Source of the DNA: an uncultured Luminiphilus sp.
GTDB lineage: Bacteria; Pseudomonadota; Gammaproteobacteria; Pseudomonadales; Halieaceae
Assembly: GCA_938084055.1 (NCBI GenBank)
Contig: CALKDK010000016.1
Span: 1-51,807 of the forward strand
Reading direction: 5' to 3'
Length of the DNA: 51,807 nt
Positions 1-9,342 of this stretch are shown piece by piece. The notes beneath the pieces were generated by a model. The model had not been told where the DNA came from, ran no database searches, and saw nothing but the letters and a program-made list of their open reading frames with translations. Made by a program: the position numbers and the translations under genes. Positions within the stretch are counted from its first letter, which is position 1. Each line of letters starts with the position of its first letter.

Positions 1-1350
1 CGAACCCGGCATTTACTGACCGCAGCACCCATTCCATTGCTGGCTCGCATGTCAGCGCCCAACAGCGTGGCCTTCTTTATTGCGGCGGGTGTCAGCATGA
101 CCGAGGTCTGGTTCGTGGGTCAGCTGGGCAGCAGTTCGCTCGCGGCCATAGCACTCGTGTTTCCACTGCTCATGCTGACCCAGACGCTGTCGGGTGGCGC
201 CATGGGTGGCGCGGTGGCCTCAGCTGTCGCGCGGGCTCTCGGTGCCGGTGACCGGCAGCGGGCCGAGCAGCTGATCTGGCATGCCCTGGCGCTGGCGGTA
301 CTGGGTGCCCTGCTGCTGTTAACGCTGTTCCTTCTGGTGGGTGTGCCTTTCCTGCGTTTTTTGGGTGGCAGCGGTGACATTCTCAAGCAGGCCGAGAGCT
401 ACTGTCTGGTGCTGTTTTTCGGGGGCGTATTTCTCTGGTTCATGGGGGTGGTCAGCGCTGTTTATCGGGGCATGGGCGACATGAAGTTTCCGGCCCTGGT
501 CATGGCCGCCAGTGCCCTTGTTCAGGTACCCCTCTCGGGCGCCCTGGTTCTGGGCATCTTTGGCGCGCCGCAGCTGGGCATTGTGGGCGCAGCCGTATCC
601 GCCGTGGTCACGACCTGTCTGCTCAGCGGCGTCATGCTGCTGCGGCTGGTCGTAGGTCATACCGTCATCAAGGTTCGCTGGGCCCGCTTTGGTTTTGAGG
701 TGCGGCATTTTCAGGAAATTCTCAAGGTGGCACTGCCCGCCTCGCTGTCACCCGTGCTCACGGTGACCAGCATTATTTGTCTGACCGCCATTGTCGGTCG
801 CTTTGGTGAGCAGGCGCTGGCGGGTTATGGCATTGGCTCGCGCATCGAATTCCTCCTGATTCCCCTGGTGTTTGGTATTGGCGCGTCCATGACATCGCTG
901 GTGGGTATGAGTATCGGTGCCGGCGACATTGAACGAGGGGAACAGATCAGCTGGCTGGGGGGGACCGGCTCAGCGCTGCTGGCGGGGTCTATCGGGATCG
1001 GCCTCGCGCTGTTCCCCGACCTCTGGATCCCCGTCTTCACCGAGGACCCGGTCGTTCAGGCAGCGGCCAGGCAGTACATACAAATTGTCGGCCCTTGCTT
1101 TGCCTTCCAGGGTTTGGGCCTGTCTTTGTATTTCGCCTGCCAGGGCGCAGGGGCCATGCTCTGGCCTGTGGTCTCGCTGGTGCTCAGGGTGCTGGTAGCG
1201 GTGGGTGGTGCCCTGGTCCTGGTCAACCTCACCGACTGGGGACTCGCGAGTGTGTTTTATTCGGCAGGTCTCGGTATGGCTCTGTACGGCATCATGATGG
1301 CGAGCGCGTTAAAACGGGGTGCGCTGCGACAGCGCCGGAGCCCGTCATGA
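1..1350 (+). CDS. MATE family multidrug/cation antiporter (5' truncated by window edge)
   Basis: Inner-membrane exporter of the MATE family, which uses a cation gradient to expel drugs or metabolites. The frame is open from base 1 with no stop, and the residues encoded before the first possible start (TTG at 37) continue plausibly into the protein, so the true start lies outside the window. The visible part has about a dozen hydrophobic segments and the family-typical N-terminal signature ending in WFVGQLG, followed by repeated small-residue helices. Its stop overlaps the start of the HxlR-type regulator gene (ATGA), so the two are almost certainly cotranscribed. The transported substrate cannot be read from the sequence. 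Confidence 0.9.
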   Translation, partial: RTRHLLTAAPIPLLARMSAPNSVAFFIAAGVSMTEVWFVGQLGSSSLAAIALVFPLLMLTQTLSGGAMGGAVASAVARALGAGDRQRAEQLIWHALALAVLGALLLLTLFLLVGVPFLRFLGGSGDILKQAESYCLVLFFGGVFLWFMGVVSAVYRGMGDMKFPALVMAASALVQVPLSGALVLGIFGAPQLGIVGAAVSAVVTTCLLSGVMLLRLVVGHTVIKVRWARFGFEVRHFQEILKVALPASLSPVLTVTSIICLTAIVGRFGEQALAGYGIGSRIEFLLIPLVFGIGASMTSLVGMSIGAGDIERGEQISWLGGTGSALLAGSIGIGLALFPDLWIPVFTEDPVVQAAARQYIQIVGPCFAFQGLGLSLYFACQGAGAMLWPVVSLVLRVLVAVGGALVLVNLTDWGLASVFYSAGLGMALYGIMMASALKRGALRQRRSPS

Positions 1351-1700
1351 AATCCGGTATCGACCAGGTCACCCTCGAGCATCGATCGACCTGTCCCATT
1401 GCCAGGTCCCTCGATCTTATGGGCGATAAATGGACCTTGCTGATTATGCGAGACGCCCTGTTTTTGAAGGGTCGAACCTTCGCTGATTTCGCGTCCGGCA
1501 GAGAGCGTATACCCACTAACCTGCTATCGGATCGGCTGCGCAAGTTGGTGGGGATGGGGCTGCTGGAGAAGGTGCCCTATCAGCAGCGGCCGCTACGGTA
1601 CGAATACAGACCCACCGATTTGGGCAAGGCGCTCAAACCGGTGCTGCGCGCCATGAAATCCTATGGAGAACAGCATCTGGGGGGCCATACAAAGTACTAG
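1347..1700 (+). CDS. HxlR-family winged-helix transcriptional regulator
   Basis: A 117-aa DNA-binding protein. The N-terminal CPIARSLDLMGDKWTLLIMRD stretch (a Cys followed by the WTLLI helix) and the later ISTNLLSDRLRKL-like recognition helix (here IPTNLLSDRLRKL) are typical of HxlR/MarR-like regulators, which act as dimers and often sense electrophiles or oxidants through the N-terminal Cys. The ATG at 1347 is chosen because it overlaps the stop of the MATE gene and gives a protein of normal family length. A longer open frame upstream reads through the MATE gene out of frame and is not real. The coupling suggests it controls the exporter or the minus-strand redox genes that follow; this is inference. 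Confidence 0.88.
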   Translation: MKSGIDQVTLEHRSTCPIARSLDLMGDKWTLLIMRDALFLKGRTFADFASGRERIPTNLLSDRLRKLVGMGLLEKVPYQQRPLRYEYRPTDLGKALKPVLRAMKSYGEQHLGGHTKY

Positions 1701-1760
1701 CGCGAGACGGCACCCGACTGGCCTGGCCGGCGCAGTCGGTATGCTCTGAGGTGTCGAGGA

Positions 1761-2780
1761 TTACTCGGGGTCGGCAACCTTGAGCAACTGCTTGCCGTGG
1801 TTCTGCCCGGTGTAGAGCCGCTGCAGGGTCGCGGGGATGTTGTCAAAGCCCTCCTGCACATCCACCTGGTACTTGATTTCCCCGGAGCTGACCCAGCCGA
1901 TCAGGTCCTGAATCGCCTCCGCCGCCCGAGGCAGGTAGTCGAGGATGATGAACCCCTCCATGCGGCCGCGGTTGGTCACCAGGTTCATCAGGTTGTTGGG
2001 TCCGGGCTGGGGCTCGGTGTCGTTGTAGCCCGAAATCCCGCCGCACATGGCAACCCGGGCGTTGAGGCCAATGTGGTTGAGTGCAGCCTGCATCGTGCTG
2101 CCACCCACATTGTCGAAAAAGACGTTCCATTTATCGGGGCAGGCGGCGCCGATCTGGGCGTCGAGATCACCGGCTTTGTAGTCAATGGCGACATCGACCT
2201 TTGCTTCGTCCTTGAGCCAGGCACATTTTTCCGGGCCGCCGGCAATACCCACCACCCGACAGCCTTTGATACGGGCGATCTGCGCCGCCACTGAACCGGT
2301 TGCCCCGGCCGCGCCGGAGACCAGGACCGTATCGCCTGCCACGGGTTTGCCAATATCGAGCAGACCAAAGTAGGCGGTGATGCCGGTAATACCCAGCGCC
2401 GATAGCATCAGTTCAGGGGGTACCCCCGGGGGCAGCACGTTGAGCCCCATGGGGCCACGGCCCGGCGCGACGACGACATAGTCCTGCCAGCAGCCGGTGG
2501 TCTGTACCAGGTCACCCACCTTGAAATCCGCGTGCTTGGTTTGCACCACCTGGCCTACCGAGCCCGCGCGCATGACTTCGCCAATGCCCACCGGGGGCAG
2601 GTAGCTGGGGCGATCCACCATCCAGTTACGCTGGGTAGGGTCGAAGGAAAAGTACAGGTTACGCACCAGGACCTCGTCGTTCTCCGGTATGGGTACGGCG
2701 GTCTCGGTGTAGTCAAAATTCTCGGGCCCAATCATGCCGTCAGGGCGTTTGGCGAGCAGCCATTGTCGATTTACAGTCAT
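1761..2780 (-). CDS. NADP-dependent MDR oxidoreductase (leukotriene B4 dehydrogenase/CurA-like)
   Basis: A zinc-independent medium-chain reductase of 339 aa, of the family that reduces the double bond of alpha,beta-unsaturated ketones and aldehydes with NADPH. The N-terminal GroES-like part carries RNWMVDRPSY (about 51-60), characteristic of this subfamily. The Rossmann loop AAGATGS is at about 157-163. No structural or catalytic zinc cysteines are present. The ATG at 2780 is preferred over an in-frame codon 21 bases upstream because GGAG lies 8 bases before it. It follows the TetR and aldehyde dehydrogenase genes on the same strand, which fits a detoxification or aromatic-side-chain role. 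The substrate is unknown. Confidence 0.9.
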   Translation of the reverse strand: MTVNRQWLLAKRPDGMIGPENFDYTETAVPIPENDEVLVRNLYFSFDPTQRNWMVDRPSYLPPVGIGEVMRAGSVGQVVQTKHADFKVGDLVQTTGCWQDYVVVAPGRGPMGLNVLPPGVPPELMLSALGITGITAYFGLLDIGKPVAGDTVLVSGAAGATGSVAAQIARIKGCRVVGIAGGPEKCAWLKDEAKVDVAIDYKAGDLDAQIGAACPDKWNVFFDNVGGSTMQAALNHIGLNARVAMCGGISGYNDTEPQPGPNNLMNLVTNRGRMEGFIILDYLPRAAEAIQDLIGWVSSGEIKYQVDVQEGFDNIPATLQRLYTGQNHGKQLLKVADPE

Positions 2781-2854
2781 TTGGGTTCTCCAAAAAAACA
2801 AAAATTAATGGGGTTGTGTTCCTGTCCAGAAAAGGTGGCCGGTGCCCTGTAGGT

Positions 2855-3502
2855 TCAGGCCTCCCGGCGCATACCGGCCAATATGTGGCGGGCATTTTTC
2901 ACGAACATCTGTTCCGATGACAGCCTTGCGAAAAATGCCCGAACATCGTCGGGCAGCGCTTCGTTGGCCAGCGAGGGTCCCTGGTCCGCCTGGGCGGCTC
3001 CCGAGAGCAGCACGCCAAGGGACAAAATAAATTCCTCCGCTTGGGCCGGCGGTAAGCCCAGCGCGCTGACGGCTCGGTGGGTAACCCCTGCCAGGCAGGC
3101 CATGAAATGCCGTTTGGACTCCACCAGCAGGTCCACGGCCACATTGTGTTCTATCACGTGCTCCAGACGCGTCAGGACGGGAACCAGGATGGGGTCGGCC
3201 AATGCCGACCGGTAAAAGAGGGTGATGAAATCGTCGCCTGCGATGGGGGTTGCCAGCCGGGCTTTCATCACCTCACTCCACTGCTCTACCGCGCGACCGT
3301 ACAGGGCGAGGATAATCGCCTCTTTGGTGGGGAAGTACAGGTACAGGGTGCCTTTCACGATCCCCAGCCGGCTCGCCAGCCGGGTCATGGCAAAGCCCTC
3401 GTAGCCTACGTCTTCGAAATAGGTCCGGGCACCATCCAGAATTTCCTGGCGCCGGAATTGCTTCTGGGCGTCGGTAACGGCGCGGCGCTTCAATTCAGCC
3501 AT
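2855..3502 (-). CDS. TetR-family transcriptional regulator
   Basis: A 215-aa one-component repressor. The N-terminal helix-turn-helix is at about residues 37-58, ending in GTLYLYFPTKEAI, the classic TetR recognition-helix signature. The C-terminal half is helical and variable, as expected of the ligand-binding domain. The ATG at 3502 is chosen because GGAG lies 7 bases upstream; an ORF extending to 3544 runs through a perfect hairpin and lacks a ribosome site. It lies between the aldehyde dehydrogenase and the MDR reductase, on the same strand. A TetR-like palindrome stands upstream of the dehydrogenase at 5082-5100, so it probably autoregulates the three-gene unit. The inducer is unknown. 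Confidence 0.9.
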   Translation of the reverse strand: MAELKRRAVTDAQKQFRRQEILDGARTYFEDVGYEGFAMTRLASRLGIVKGTLYLYFPTKEAIILALYGRAVEQWSEVMKARLATPIAGDDFITLFYRSALADPILVPVLTRLEHVIEHNVAVDLLVESKRHFMACLAGVTHRAVSALGLPPAQAEEFILSLGVLLSGAAQADQGPSLANEALPDDVRAFFARLSSEQMFVKNARHILAGMRREA

Positions 3503-3517
3503 AGTGGGCTCCAAATG

Positions 3518-3541
3518 CCGGGACCGGTGAACCGGTCCCGG
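3518..3541. repeat. Perfect GC-rich inverted repeat between aldehyde dehydrogenase and tetR
   Basis: Two 10-base arms (CCGGGACCGG and its complement) flank a 4-base loop. It lies after the dehydrogenase stop and just upstream of the tetR start. No T-run follows on the minus strand, so a classical terminator is unlikely. It may be an attenuating or mRNA-stabilising hairpin, or a second protein-binding site. Confidence 0.6.
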
Positions 3542-3577
3542 CAACGTGGCACAAAGACAGGGTAACGAGTCGGTTGC

Positions 3578-5038
3578 TCAGCGCTTGACCTGCTGGTTGA
3601 TCGCCTTTTCCGTCGCTTCGCCGTAGGGCGGCAGGAAGCCGCCCAGCTTCGATACGTTGAAGGACAGGGTCTGCTTGTAGACTGACTTGGCGTGGCTGAA
3701 GGTCTTGAACCCTTCAATGCCATGATAGGCACCCATGCCACTGGGTCCGACGCCGCCGAAGGGCAGGTCTTTCTGCAGCATGTGGAACATCACATCATTG
3801 ATGCAGACACCGCCGGAGGTCGTGCGCTTGAGGAACGTGTTTTCCTCGGTGGCATCGGTGCCGAAGTAATATGCCGCCAGGGGGCGCGGATGGCTGTTGA
3901 TGTAATCGATAGTGTCATCGAAGCTGCGGTAGGTCTTGATGGGCAGCACGGGGCCAAACATTTCTTCCTGCATACACGTGGCCTCGTCATCGGGGTTGAT
4001 CACCAGTGTGGGGGGCAGCTTCATGCTGGTTGATGTGTCGAAGGATTCATCTGCAGGGTTGATCGGGATGACCTGCAGCCCCCGGTGCTCGGCATCGGCG
4101 ATGTAGCCCAGCATACGGTCATGGTGGCGCTGGTTGATGACGGCGGTGTACTGGGGGTTCTCGAGCAGGGTGGGGTACATCTGGGCCACCATGGACTGGG
4201 CGAGGGATATGACGTCGTCGAGCGACTCCTCGGGCACCATCAGGTAATCGGGTGCAATACAGATCTGGCCGGCGTTGAGGCATTTGCCGGTCATGATGCG
4301 CTCCATGCTCTTGGCAAGGTCGGCACTGCGAGAAATGACGGTGGGGGATTTGCCCCCCAGCTCGAGTGTCACCGGCACCAGGTTTTTTGCCGCCGCCGCC
4401 ATGATGTGTTTGGCAATGCTCGTGGCGCCGGTAAAGATCATGTGGTCAAAGGCCAGGGATGAAAAGGCCTGGCCCACGTCCGGTCCGCCGGTTACCACGC
4501 TGACTTCGGCGGTATCGAAGGCCTCGGCCATGATCTCTGCCAGCAGGTTGGCGGTCGCCGGCGTGAATTCAGACGGTTTGACCATGGCCCGGTTGCCGGC
4601 GGCGAGGATACTCGCCAGGGGTTCAAAGACCATGGCGATCGGGAAGTTCCAGGGTGCGATGACACCCACGACACCCTTGGGCTGGTATTCGATGCGTGAC
4701 CGGCTGCCCAGTAAACCCAGTGGAAATTTACTGGGCCGCGACTCGGCCTTCATCCAGCGCCCAAGGTTTTTCTTGGCGTGCTTCATGCAGTCGATCGAAC
4801 CGGCTACGTCGGTCATCATATTGATTTGACGCGGGCGACAGACAAAATCGGCATTCAAGGCTTCGCTGATGCGCTCGGCGTGACGTACCAGAATATCCAG
4901 GGCGCGCTCGAGCCTGTCGATGCGCATTTCTGCGGATACCGCGCCCTCGGCAACATAGCTCTGCTTCTGTTTGGCGAGCGTTTCATTGAGTTGAGTCAAG
5001 ATATCGGCTGTGGCGAGTTGGGGTTCGGAAGCGGTCAT
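3578..5038 (-). CDS. Coniferyl-aldehyde-dehydrogenase-like NAD(P)-dependent aldehyde dehydrogenase
   Basis: A 486-aa member of the aldehyde dehydrogenase superfamily that oxidises aldehydes to carboxylic acids. The visible motifs are APWNFPIA with Asn131, LELGGKSP with general base Glu226, and NAGQICIAPDY with nucleophile Cys260. The overall sequence, including the FVCRPRQINMM region near 65-75 and the C-terminal FSHAKSVY, resembles the CalB/coniferyl aldehyde dehydrogenase subgroup, which acts on aromatic or long-chain aldehydes. It is first in a minus-strand unit with tetR and an MDR reductase. A TetR-type operator lies 44 bases upstream of its start. The exact aldehyde cannot be told from the sequence; several family members act on fatty aldehydes. 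Confidence 0.9.
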   Translation of the reverse strand: MTASEPQLATADILTQLNETLAKQKQSYVAEGAVSAEMRIDRLERALDILVRHAERISEALNADFVCRPRQINMMTDVAGSIDCMKHAKKNLGRWMKAESRPSKFPLGLLGSRSRIEYQPKGVVGVIAPWNFPIAMVFEPLASILAAGNRAMVKPSEFTPATANLLAEIMAEAFDTAEVSVVTGGPDVGQAFSSLAFDHMIFTGATSIAKHIMAAAAKNLVPVTLELGGKSPTVISRSADLAKSMERIMTGKCLNAGQICIAPDYLMVPEESLDDVISLAQSMVAQMYPTLLENPQYTAVINQRHHDRMLGYIADAEHRGLQVIPINPADESFDTSTSMKLPPTLVINPDDEATCMQEEMFGPVLPIKTYRSFDDTIDYINSHPRPLAAYYFGTDATEENTFLKRTTSGGVCINDVMFHMLQKDLPFGGVGPSGMGAYHGIEGFKTFSHAKSVYKQTLSFNVSKLGGFLPPYGEATEKAINQQVKR

Positions 5039-5081
5039 GCTGTTACCTGCCTGGTAGATGATGAATCAGATTGAGCACTCT

Positions 5082-5100
5082 AAATGACCATCGGTCATTT
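5082..5100. promoter_or_regulatory. TetR-type operator upstream of the aldehyde dehydrogenase
   Basis: A perfect palindrome with 8-base arms AAATGACC and GGTCATTT around a 3-base centre. It begins 44 bases upstream of the dehydrogenase ATG on the minus strand, where a promoter should be. Operators with a TGACC-N3-GGTCA core are common for TetR-family repressors, and a TetR gene is next in the unit. The pairing of this regulator with this site is inferred. Confidence 0.7.
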
Positions 5101-5298
5101 GTAAATTCCCGGTGTTGGCCGCGGTTACCCGTGCCCTGCCGGAGCAGCGGGTTTGCGCCGGAGGGCATTGGGCTGCCCACCTCGGGGTAGGGAGAATGCA
5201 ATCCTGTCAGGATCGCGGAGGCCGGCATGGTAGCGTTACCGGCAGCGATGTTTGACTGGGTTGCCGGTCTCATTGGGCGCTGCATTGCGGCTGGGCGT

Positions 5299-7119
5299 CT
5301 AGAGGTTCGCCTGAGCTTTAGTCCAGGCTTCTACCTGTTCCCGGAGAAGGGCGAGGGGCATGGCGCCGTTCATCAGCACCAGTTCATGGAATTCCCGCAC
5401 ATCGAAGCGATCGCCCAATTCAGCCTCGGCCATTGCCCGCAGGTCCAAAATTGCCAGCTGACCCGTTTTGTAGGCGGTGGCCTGACCGGGCCAAACCGCG
5501 TAGCGCTCAATCTCCCGTGTCACCTCATCCTCGGTCATGCCCGTGTTGGTCATCATGTACTCAATGGCCTGTTCACGGCTCCAGCGCTTGGCGTGTAAGC
5601 CTGTGTCCACCACGAGCCGCACGGCCCTGAACATCTCGGCCTGCAGACGCCCCAGGTCGCCCAGAGGGTCCTCGTCATACAGGCCCATATCGGTCTTGGC
5701 GATGCGCTCTGAATACAGGGCCCAGCCCTCTGTGAAGGCGGTAAAAGGTGACAGCCTGCGTAGAAACGGTACGTCTTCGATCAGCTGTGCTGCAGAGATC
5801 TGGAAGTGGTGGCCCGGGGAACCCTCGTGGATCATCAGGGTGGGAAGCTTCCAGCGTGGGTTATCAGCCGTATCTTTGAGATTGATGTAAAAGCGTCCCG
5901 GTCGCGACCCATCGAGAGCAGGCCCGCTGTAGTAGCCGCCCGGAGAGGCATCCTCCCTGTCGGGGGCGACGCGCTTGATTTCAAGCTGCTGGGGAGGGAT
6001 GGTGATAAAAAACTCATGAGCCCGCTCCATCACCCTGGCATCGAAGGCATGAAGGTAGTCGATCATGTCCTGTCGACCGGCATCGGTGTTGGCAAATTGC
6101 TGGCTTGGGTCTGCCATGACCACCTGCACGCGCCCGCCCAGCGTGCCCTCGGGTACCCCCTCTGCATCCATGATCGCATGCATTTCAATGGCGATTCGCG
6201 CCACCTCGGCGAGACCGGTATTGTGAATATCATCGGGGCTGTAATCAGTGGAGGTACTGGAGCGCAGTCGATCCCGATAGATCGCGTCACCGTCGGGAAG
6301 GCGCCATATGCCCGCATCATGATTGGCGGTCAGCGCCATGTCCTCAAAGAGGGCAATTATGTTTTCGTAGCCGGGTATGATTTCACTGCTGACGAGCTCT
6401 TCGGTTTGTTGCAGCAGTGCGACACGGCTGGCGTCATCAAGCGCTTCGACCGATGCCAGGCGGTCGGGGAGTGAGGTGACAAGAATGTTGTCGGACGCCC
6501 CACCGGCGATGAATTTGCGCATACCAACGAGGGCACTCTCAAGAATAAAATCAGGGGGCACCACGCCGTGGTCGCGATCATCCACGACTCGCTCGTGACT
6601 TTCCCGCAGGACGCGGCCAAACTCACCAACCCGCGCCACATACCGCTCGGCGCTTCGGCGGTCGACGATGGCGTGGGTATCCGTCAGGAACTCGGGCAGG
6701 TTCACCGTCGCGCCGCTCAATTGCGTGATGTGGTAGCCGCTGTACTCGCGCTCTGACTGCCTCAGGATGTCGTCGAAGAACCAGGCGGCGATCTTCCAGG
6801 TCAGCAGTTCCTGCCCCTTGAGTCCCTCGGGCCCATAGGCATTGAGACCCTCCCGCGCTTCTTTGAGCATTTCCAGGGAGCGCTCTTCCCCGGTCTTGGT
6901 GTAGTCCCCCAGCTTGCCGCTGTGAAAGTCGAGCACCGTGTTGTCCACGAGACCAATCATGGTGAGCAATTCCGGGGAATCGGTGGCCAGTTGCAGGGAC
7001 ACTTTGTTGACGTAGTTGTTGACCCCTACCGGAGTAATCCAGAACCAGAAGGCGGCGCCTGTAGTCGTCAACACGACAAGGATCAGGGCACCGAGGGTCA
7101 GTCGCTTTAGAAGTCGCAT
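5299..7119 (-). CDS. DUF885 family protein, membrane-anchored metallopeptidase-like
   Basis: A 606-aa protein with one N-terminal hydrophobic helix (about residues 8-27), so exported or anchored in the inner membrane facing the periplasm. The remainder matches the DUF885 family. It contains HEGSPGHH at about 431-438, a divergent HExxH-type zinc site, followed by FTAFTEGWALYSE with a likely third ligand Glu at about 464. The family is annotated as peptidase-like; the substrate is unknown. The ATG at 7119 is used rather than an in-frame TTG 12 bases upstream. No strong ribosome-binding site is visible for either. It is monocistronic. Confidence 0.88.
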   Translation of the reverse strand: MRLLKRLTLGALILVVLTTTGAAFWFWITPVGVNNYVNKVSLQLATDSPELLTMIGLVDNTVLDFHSGKLGDYTKTGEERSLEMLKEAREGLNAYGPEGLKGQELLTWKIAAWFFDDILRQSEREYSGYHITQLSGATVNLPEFLTDTHAIVDRRSAERYVARVGEFGRVLRESHERVVDDRDHGVVPPDFILESALVGMRKFIAGGASDNILVTSLPDRLASVEALDDASRVALLQQTEELVSSEIIPGYENIIALFEDMALTANHDAGIWRLPDGDAIYRDRLRSSTSTDYSPDDIHNTGLAEVARIAIEMHAIMDAEGVPEGTLGGRVQVVMADPSQQFANTDAGRQDMIDYLHAFDARVMERAHEFFITIPPQQLEIKRVAPDREDASPGGYYSGPALDGSRPGRFYINLKDTADNPRWKLPTLMIHEGSPGHHFQISAAQLIEDVPFLRRLSPFTAFTEGWALYSERIAKTDMGLYDEDPLGDLGRLQAEMFRAVRLVVDTGLHAKRWSREQAIEYMMTNTGMTEDEVTREIERYAVWPGQATAYKTGQLAILDLRAMAEAELGDRFDVREFHELVLMNGAMPLALLREQVEAWTKAQANL

Positions 7120-7424
7120 ATAAAGTCTCAATATAGGAGGTGGGCGAGGGTAGCACAGTTAGAAATTTTGCAGGGCACCCCCGGGGCAGATGTTCAGGGT
7201 GCGCCTGTGGTCTATGGACACGCCGGCGGGTCCGCTGGGTCGGGTGGTTACGAATCTGACCGCGTTGTGAAACACAGGGTCCGACCAGCAACGGTATTGA
7301 CCCTGATGCTGAGAGTTAATTGCCCTGCACGCCCACTCTTGCTGGCGCAGGGTTTTAATCGTTGACCTGGTGCCACTGCGCCGGGTAGCGGAGACCCTCA
7401 TCCACCCCTTGCGGCAACGCCGCG

Positions 7425-9095
7425 CTAGGCCGCACCGCCGGCGGGTGCATTGGGAAGCCTGATGCTGATACAGGCGCCGGCGCCACTATTCGCAGCGATC
7501 ATCTCGCCCTTCATATCATTGATGATGCCAAAACTGACCGACAACCCGAGCCCTGTTCCCTCGTTCAATGACTTCGTGGTGAAAAAAGGCTCAAAAATGT
7601 GCTCGAGGGCCGGTTCGGGGATGCCACCACCGGTATCTGACACGCGGACGACAACAAACCCCGCTTCGCTTTTGTCAGCCTCGATACGTAGGCAGTGGTC
7701 CTCGGATTCTTTATTCTTCATGGCGTGGAGTGCATTGGAAATCAGATTCAGGAGAACCTGTTCCAGGCGGATTTGATGCCCCTTTACCAGCAGGGGTTCC
7801 TGGCTAATGTCGGTTCGAATATCGATCTGGACCAGTCGTAGCTGCTCTCGGTAGAGATTCAGTGCACCCTCGATTGCGTCACGAATATCAAGGACGTAGT
7901 TGCCTTCACTCGCCTCTCGGCCAAACATCCGCATGTGGTCAACGATGGCTGACGCGCGCTTGACCTGCCCTTTGACGCGATCAATTTTTTCATTCACCAG
8001 CGGCGCTAACTCAATGATGCCCCGCTCAGCGGCGCGGGTTATATTCTCAGTGGCCAGGAGGATGGCATTCAGTGGCTGGTTGATCTCGTGGGCAACGCTG
8101 GTCGACATCTCCCCCAGGGTTACCAGCTTGGATGCGTGTATGACATTCAGCTCGGCTAATTTGCGATCGGTGATGTCCTGCAGCGTGACCAGTGCAGTCG
8201 ATGGGTCATCCTCAGGGCTGTAATGGTAGTGCTGGTCGACATGCCGTACTTCACCGTCCCGCCGAAAGACCCGGTATTCAATGGCAGCGTCTTCCTCAGA
8301 TTCATAGTACTCGAGGTATCTGTCACGATCTGCGGGATGAATCAGTTGGAGGTCATGCTCCAAATCGGGAAACTCAGTGATGAACTCTTCAGCGGAGTAA
8401 CCAAATAAGCCCGCCCATTGTTCCGACACGCTGTCGTACCGGTCCAGCTCGTAGTTCCAGACTGCGTAGCCGAGCCGGGCGACCTTCGCCGTGAGGCTCA
8501 GCAACGCCTTGGTCTCTGCATCCCGCGCCCTGCTTTCTTCAAACCTCTCCTTAAACAGGTTCATTTCTGTGACGTCCTGAACGGCTACCACTGATTTTCC
8601 TGGTGCACCTTCACCTTCATCGAAAAAGCGGCTCGTCTGGCGCAGGTACTTGATATCTCCCTTGGGTGTTTTCACCCTGAAGTCAAAGGATGAGGTCTTA
8701 CCGCTTTGGTCTTTATCCCAGGAGTTGTCGTATGCGCGGTAGGCCTCGCGATCTTCAGGAACGATGATGGTTGTGATGTACTTCTCAATGCTGGTGACCG
8801 TGTTCAGGTAGTCACTCAGGCTCATCCCATGTATTCGGGCCAAGACGTCGGACACCACAACCTCCTTGCCAAGACCGTCATCCCAGAGTCCATGACCCAA
8901 ATCGGCAATATCGGCGGCGTGCTCAAGCAGCATCAACTTGTCCCGAGTCTCAGCCAGAGTGGCCCGCAACTCTGACAGCTCATGCTGCTGTTCCTGAACG
9001 CGCTGTCTGAGGGCGTCGACCTGCCCTGAGGCACCGTCGTCGGTCAGCACACCGTCTGGTGTGTTTCCCTGTCCGCCCTGCGCCTTGTCAGTCAT
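7425..9095 (-). CDS. PAS-PAS sensor histidine kinase, soluble
   Basis: A 556-aa kinase without membrane helices. Order: an acidic N-terminus and a coiled-coil (about 25-60), PAS-1 (about 61-180), PAS-2 (about 195-315, ending in the PAC-type VTLQDITDRKL), HisKA dimerisation domain with phospho-acceptor His336 in SVAHEINQPLNAI, and an ATPase domain with N-box around Asn454, DTGGG at 487-491, the FEPFFTTK segment near 502-509 and GTGLGL at 513-518. All catalytic motifs are intact, so it should autophosphorylate. No response regulator is adjacent, so it is an orphan kinase. Cytoplasmic PAS domains suggest sensing of redox state, light, gas or a small metabolite; which one cannot be told. Confidence 0.92.
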   Translation of the reverse strand: MTDKAQGGQGNTPDGVLTDDGASGQVDALRQRVQEQQHELSELRATLAETRDKLMLLEHAADIADLGHGLWDDGLGKEVVVSDVLARIHGMSLSDYLNTVTSIEKYITTIIVPEDREAYRAYDNSWDKDQSGKTSSFDFRVKTPKGDIKYLRQTSRFFDEGEGAPGKSVVAVQDVTEMNLFKERFEESRARDAETKALLSLTAKVARLGYAVWNYELDRYDSVSEQWAGLFGYSAEEFITEFPDLEHDLQLIHPADRDRYLEYYESEEDAAIEYRVFRRDGEVRHVDQHYHYSPEDDPSTALVTLQDITDRKLAELNVIHASKLVTLGEMSTSVAHEINQPLNAILLATENITRAAERGIIELAPLVNEKIDRVKGQVKRASAIVDHMRMFGREASEGNYVLDIRDAIEGALNLYREQLRLVQIDIRTDISQEPLLVKGHQIRLEQVLLNLISNALHAMKNKESEDHCLRIEADKSEAGFVVVRVSDTGGGIPEPALEHIFEPFFTTKSLNEGTGLGLSVSFGIINDMKGEMIAANSGAGACISIRLPNAPAGGAA

Positions 9096-9342
9096 GCGCG
9101 ATGCTTGCCGGGGTGTGGGCAGGCCAGACGCTCCGCCTGCCGCTGATCAAGGTTGTGGTTCTGCATTGTGTTGTCATGGGTTTTCAGCAGAGGGCGCTCC
9201 AGTGGAGGAAGTGTAAACGACTGGCTAGGTGTTGATGTAAAATTCTTTCGCAGCACAGTGCGCCCGGTCTTGCAGCCCCGCAAGCTGTGCCTGCCGTTGA
9301 GCCAGGCGGTACTGGCAGCCCCGCTGCTAACCCAACCCGAAA

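Noticed and set aside
3518..3541. Calling the perfect hairpin before tetR a rho-independent terminator
   Set aside because: No T-run on either side; only the inverted repeat is reported.
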